DNA from: Rubritepida sp.
Lineage (GTDB): Bacteria > Pseudomonadota > Alphaproteobacteria > Acetobacterales > Acetobacteraceae
Length of the DNA stretch: 7,336 nt
NCBI GenBank assembly: GCA_028291485.1
Contig: JAQGHZ010000022.1
Coordinates: 1-7,336 of the forward strand
Direction: 5' to 3'
The translations under genes and the position numbers were made by a program. Positions 5,986 through 7,336 of the stretch are shown here, piece by piece (the first letter of the stretch is position 1; each line of letters opens with the position of its first letter). A model generated the notes under the pieces. The model was not told where the DNA came from. It worked only from the letters and a program-made list of their open reading frames with translations, and searched no databases.

Positions 5986-6954
5986 CTATTCGAGCCTGAT
6001 GCCCGCGACGCGGATGATCTCCGTGTAGCGGGCGATATCCTCGGCCAGGAGGGAGGCATATTCCTCCGCCGAGCTGCCCACCACGAAGATGCCGCTCGCC
6101 AGCAGCCGCTCCTGCATCCCGGGCGCGCGGATCGCGGCGCGGAAGACCTCTTCCAGCCGCGCGCGGATAGGCTGGGGGACGCCGGCGCCGATCGCCATGC
6201 CGAAATCCGAGCTCACCCGCAGTCCCGGAAAGCCCAGTTCCGCGACGGTCGGAACCTCCGCCAGGGCCGGCAGACGCTCCGTGTGGGTCACGGCCAGGGC
6301 GCGCAGGCGGCCGGCTGTGATCAGCGGCAGGGCATCGGGAATCGTCGAGAAATACATCTGGATGCGGCCGGAGATCAGGTCCGTCGAAGCGGGCGGCCAG
6401 CCCCGGTATGGCACGTGCACGAGGTCGATCCCGGCCCGCATCTTCAGCTCTTCCCCGCCCAGGTGCAGCGAGGTGCCGACGCCGACGCTGCCGTAGGACC
6501 ACTGGCCCGGCCGCGCCTTCGCCGCGGCGATGAACTCGGGCAGGGTCCGCACGCCGAGCTGGCTCGGAACGACCAGGACGCTGGGACCCACCGTGAGCCG
6601 GGTGAGGGGCGCGAAGTCGCTCATGCGGAAGGGCAGGTCGCGCATCAGCAGCCCCACGACGGCGAAGCTGCTGCCGGTGATCATCATCGTGTGGCCGTCA
6701 GGCGCGGCCTGCGCGACCTCGCCCATGCAGATCGTGCCGGTGGCGCCGGGACGGTTCTCCACCACCACCGGCGCGCCGAGCGCCTGGGAGACGGGGGACG
6801 CGAGGAGACGCGCCACCATGTCCATGGCGCCGCCGGCCCCGAAGGGGGTCAGGATGCGCAGGGTGCGGCTCGGCCAGGGATCGGCGGCCCAGGAAGTGCG
6901 GGTGGCCAGGGCGCCTGCCATCCCGGCCAGGCCGCGTCTGCTCGATGGACCCAT
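5986..6954 (-). CDS. Bug/TctC-family tripartite tricarboxylate transporter substrate-binding protein
   Basis: This 322-residue periplasmic binding protein is of the Bug (TctC) family, whose members capture carboxylates and other small solutes. Family hallmarks are PFGAGGAMD (37-45), ENRPGA (66-71), PDGHT (85-89), YGSVGVGTSLHLGGE (154-168), HVPYRG (180-185), the LITAGRLRALAVT stretch (211-223), VPTVAELGFPG (234-244) and a helical C-terminus. Three starts are possible: TTG at 6972, ATG at 6960 and ATG at 6954. The last is chosen because GGAGG at 6963-6967 is eight bases from it, against only two bases for ATG 6960. It gives SSRRGL near the N-terminus, a twin-arginine pattern, with a short and weakly hydrophobic stretch ending SWA-AD. 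It lies 43 bases after the dctM stop on the same strand, so the two are probably cotranscribed. No TctA or TctB membrane genes are seen. Bug genes are often orphans and highly multiplied in Burkholderiales and Roseomonas-like bacteria. The ligand is unknown. Confidence 0.93.
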   Translation of the reverse strand: MGPSSRRGLAGMAGALATRTSWAADPWPSRTLRILTPFGAGGAMDMVARLLASPVSQALGAPVVVENRPGATGTICMGEVAQAAPDGHTMMITGSSFAVVGLLMRDLPFRMSDFAPLTRLTVGPSVLVVPSQLGVRTLPEFIAAAKARPGQWSYGSVGVGTSLHLGGEELKMRAGIDLVHVPYRGWPPASTDLISGRIQMYFSTIPDALPLITAGRLRALAVTHTERLPALAEVPTVAELGFPGLRVSSDFGMAIGAGVPQPIRARLEEVFRAAIRAPGMQERLLASGIFVVGSSAEEYASLLAEDIARYTEIIRVAGIRLE

Positions 6955-6962
6955 TCGCATGT

Positions 6963-6967
6963 CCTCC
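6963..6967 (-). promoter_or_regulatory. Shine-Dalgarno deciding the Bug protein start
   Basis: GGAGG on the minus strand lies eight bases before ATG 6954 and two bases before ATG 6960. The spacing favours 6954. Confidence 0.7.
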
Positions 6968-6997
6968 CCCAAGGTTTTCTCGGACGCTCCCGCGGTC

Positions 6998-7336
6998 TCA
7001 ACGCCCCATCACCAGGTCCGGCAGCCACAGCGAGAACCCCGGCACGAAGGTGATCAGCCCCAGCACCACGCACATGGCGCCGAGGAAGGGCATGATCTCC
7101 ACCGTGTAGCGCTCCATTGGCACGCGCAGCACGGCGCAGCTGATGAACATCATCTGCCCCACCGGCGGCGTGATCCCCGCGATGGTCAGGTTGGTCACCA
7201 GGATGATGCCGAAATGCACGGGATCGATGCCGAAGGTGCGGATCACCGGCACGAAGATCGGCGTCAGGATGATCAGCGCGGCGGTGCCCTCCACCGCGGT
7301 GCCGAGCACGATCAGCAGCACATTGATCAGCAGCAG
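6998..7336 (-). CDS. dctM: TRAP transporter large permease subunit, DctM family (C-terminal part; 5' end outside window)
   Basis: The last 112 residues of a DctM-type membrane protein are present; the reading frame runs open to the window edge, so the start and most of the protein lie beyond it. DctM is the large channel subunit of TRAP transporters, which use a sodium gradient and a separate binding protein to import carboxylates and related solutes. Visible landmarks are a membrane segment with GTAVEGTAALIILTPIFVPV, then FGIDPVHFGIILVTNLTIAGITPPVG, the conserved re-entrant/helix region of the family, and a final membrane helix ending FVPGFSLWLP. The stop is TGA at 6998-7000. The next gene encodes a Bug protein, not the DctP binding protein that normally serves TRAP permeases; dctP and dctQ may lie upstream outside the window. 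TRAP is preferred over the related TctA family because the ITPPVG and SLWLP pattern is typical of DctM. Confidence 0.92.
   Translation of the reverse strand: MLLINVLLIVLGTAVEGTAALIILTPIFVPVIRTFGIDPVHFGIILVTNLTIAGITPPVGQMMFISCAVLRVPMERYTVEIMPFLGAMCVVLGLITFVPGFSLWLPDLVMGR

Noticed and set aside
6089..7053. Plus-strand frames opposite the Bug gene
   Set aside because: They lack family motifs and run across the real start of the Bug gene and into dctM on the other strand.

Overview
The window looks like a high-GC alphaproteobacterial chromosome. The best guess is Rhodospirillales/Acetobacteraceae, Roseomonas-like. This rests on three things: an RNase E with a long acidic insertion in its S1 domain and a C-terminal GWW motif, an rne/amidase divergent pair that is common in Alphaproteobacteria, and a Bug/TctC-type binding protein. 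The taxonomic call is inference from gene types; no rRNA or marker search was possible.

Layout. (1) Minus strand, 33-2867: rne, RNase E of 944 residues, the hub of RNA decay. (2) 2868-3484: a 617-base divergent intergenic region. It holds a candidate rne promoter (-10 at 3306-3311, -35 at 3329-3334), a DnaA-box-like site, two dyads, and a roughly 430-nt rne leader with several inverted repeats. One of these is an 8-bp stem close to the start codon whose loop can pair with the rne Shine-Dalgarno. (3) Plus strand, 3485-4318: a periplasmic N-acetylmuramoyl-L-alanine amidase (Amidase_3). (4) Plus strand, 4372-5976: an orphan family-5 (Dpp/Opp-like) ABC solute-binding protein. (5) Minus strand, 5986-6954: a Bug/TctC solute-binding protein, converging on gene 4 with a 9-base gap. 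(6) Minus strand, 6998 to the window edge: the C-terminal end of a TRAP transporter large permease (DctM).

How the genes fit together. rne and the amidase are housekeeping genes (RNA turnover; septal peptidoglycan cleavage). The rest is solute uptake from three different transporter classes (ABC, TTT/Bug, TRAP), and no complete transporter is visible. In many Alphaproteobacteria the gene after the amidase is penicillin-binding protein 1A. Here an ABC binding protein takes that place, so the conserved cluster appears interrupted. All three complete exported proteins begin with a twin-arginine-like signal.

No mobile element, CRISPR array, tRNA or rRNA was seen. The most original material is the structured, possibly autoregulatory rne leader and the repeat-embedded rne promoter; both are hypotheses read from sequence alone.
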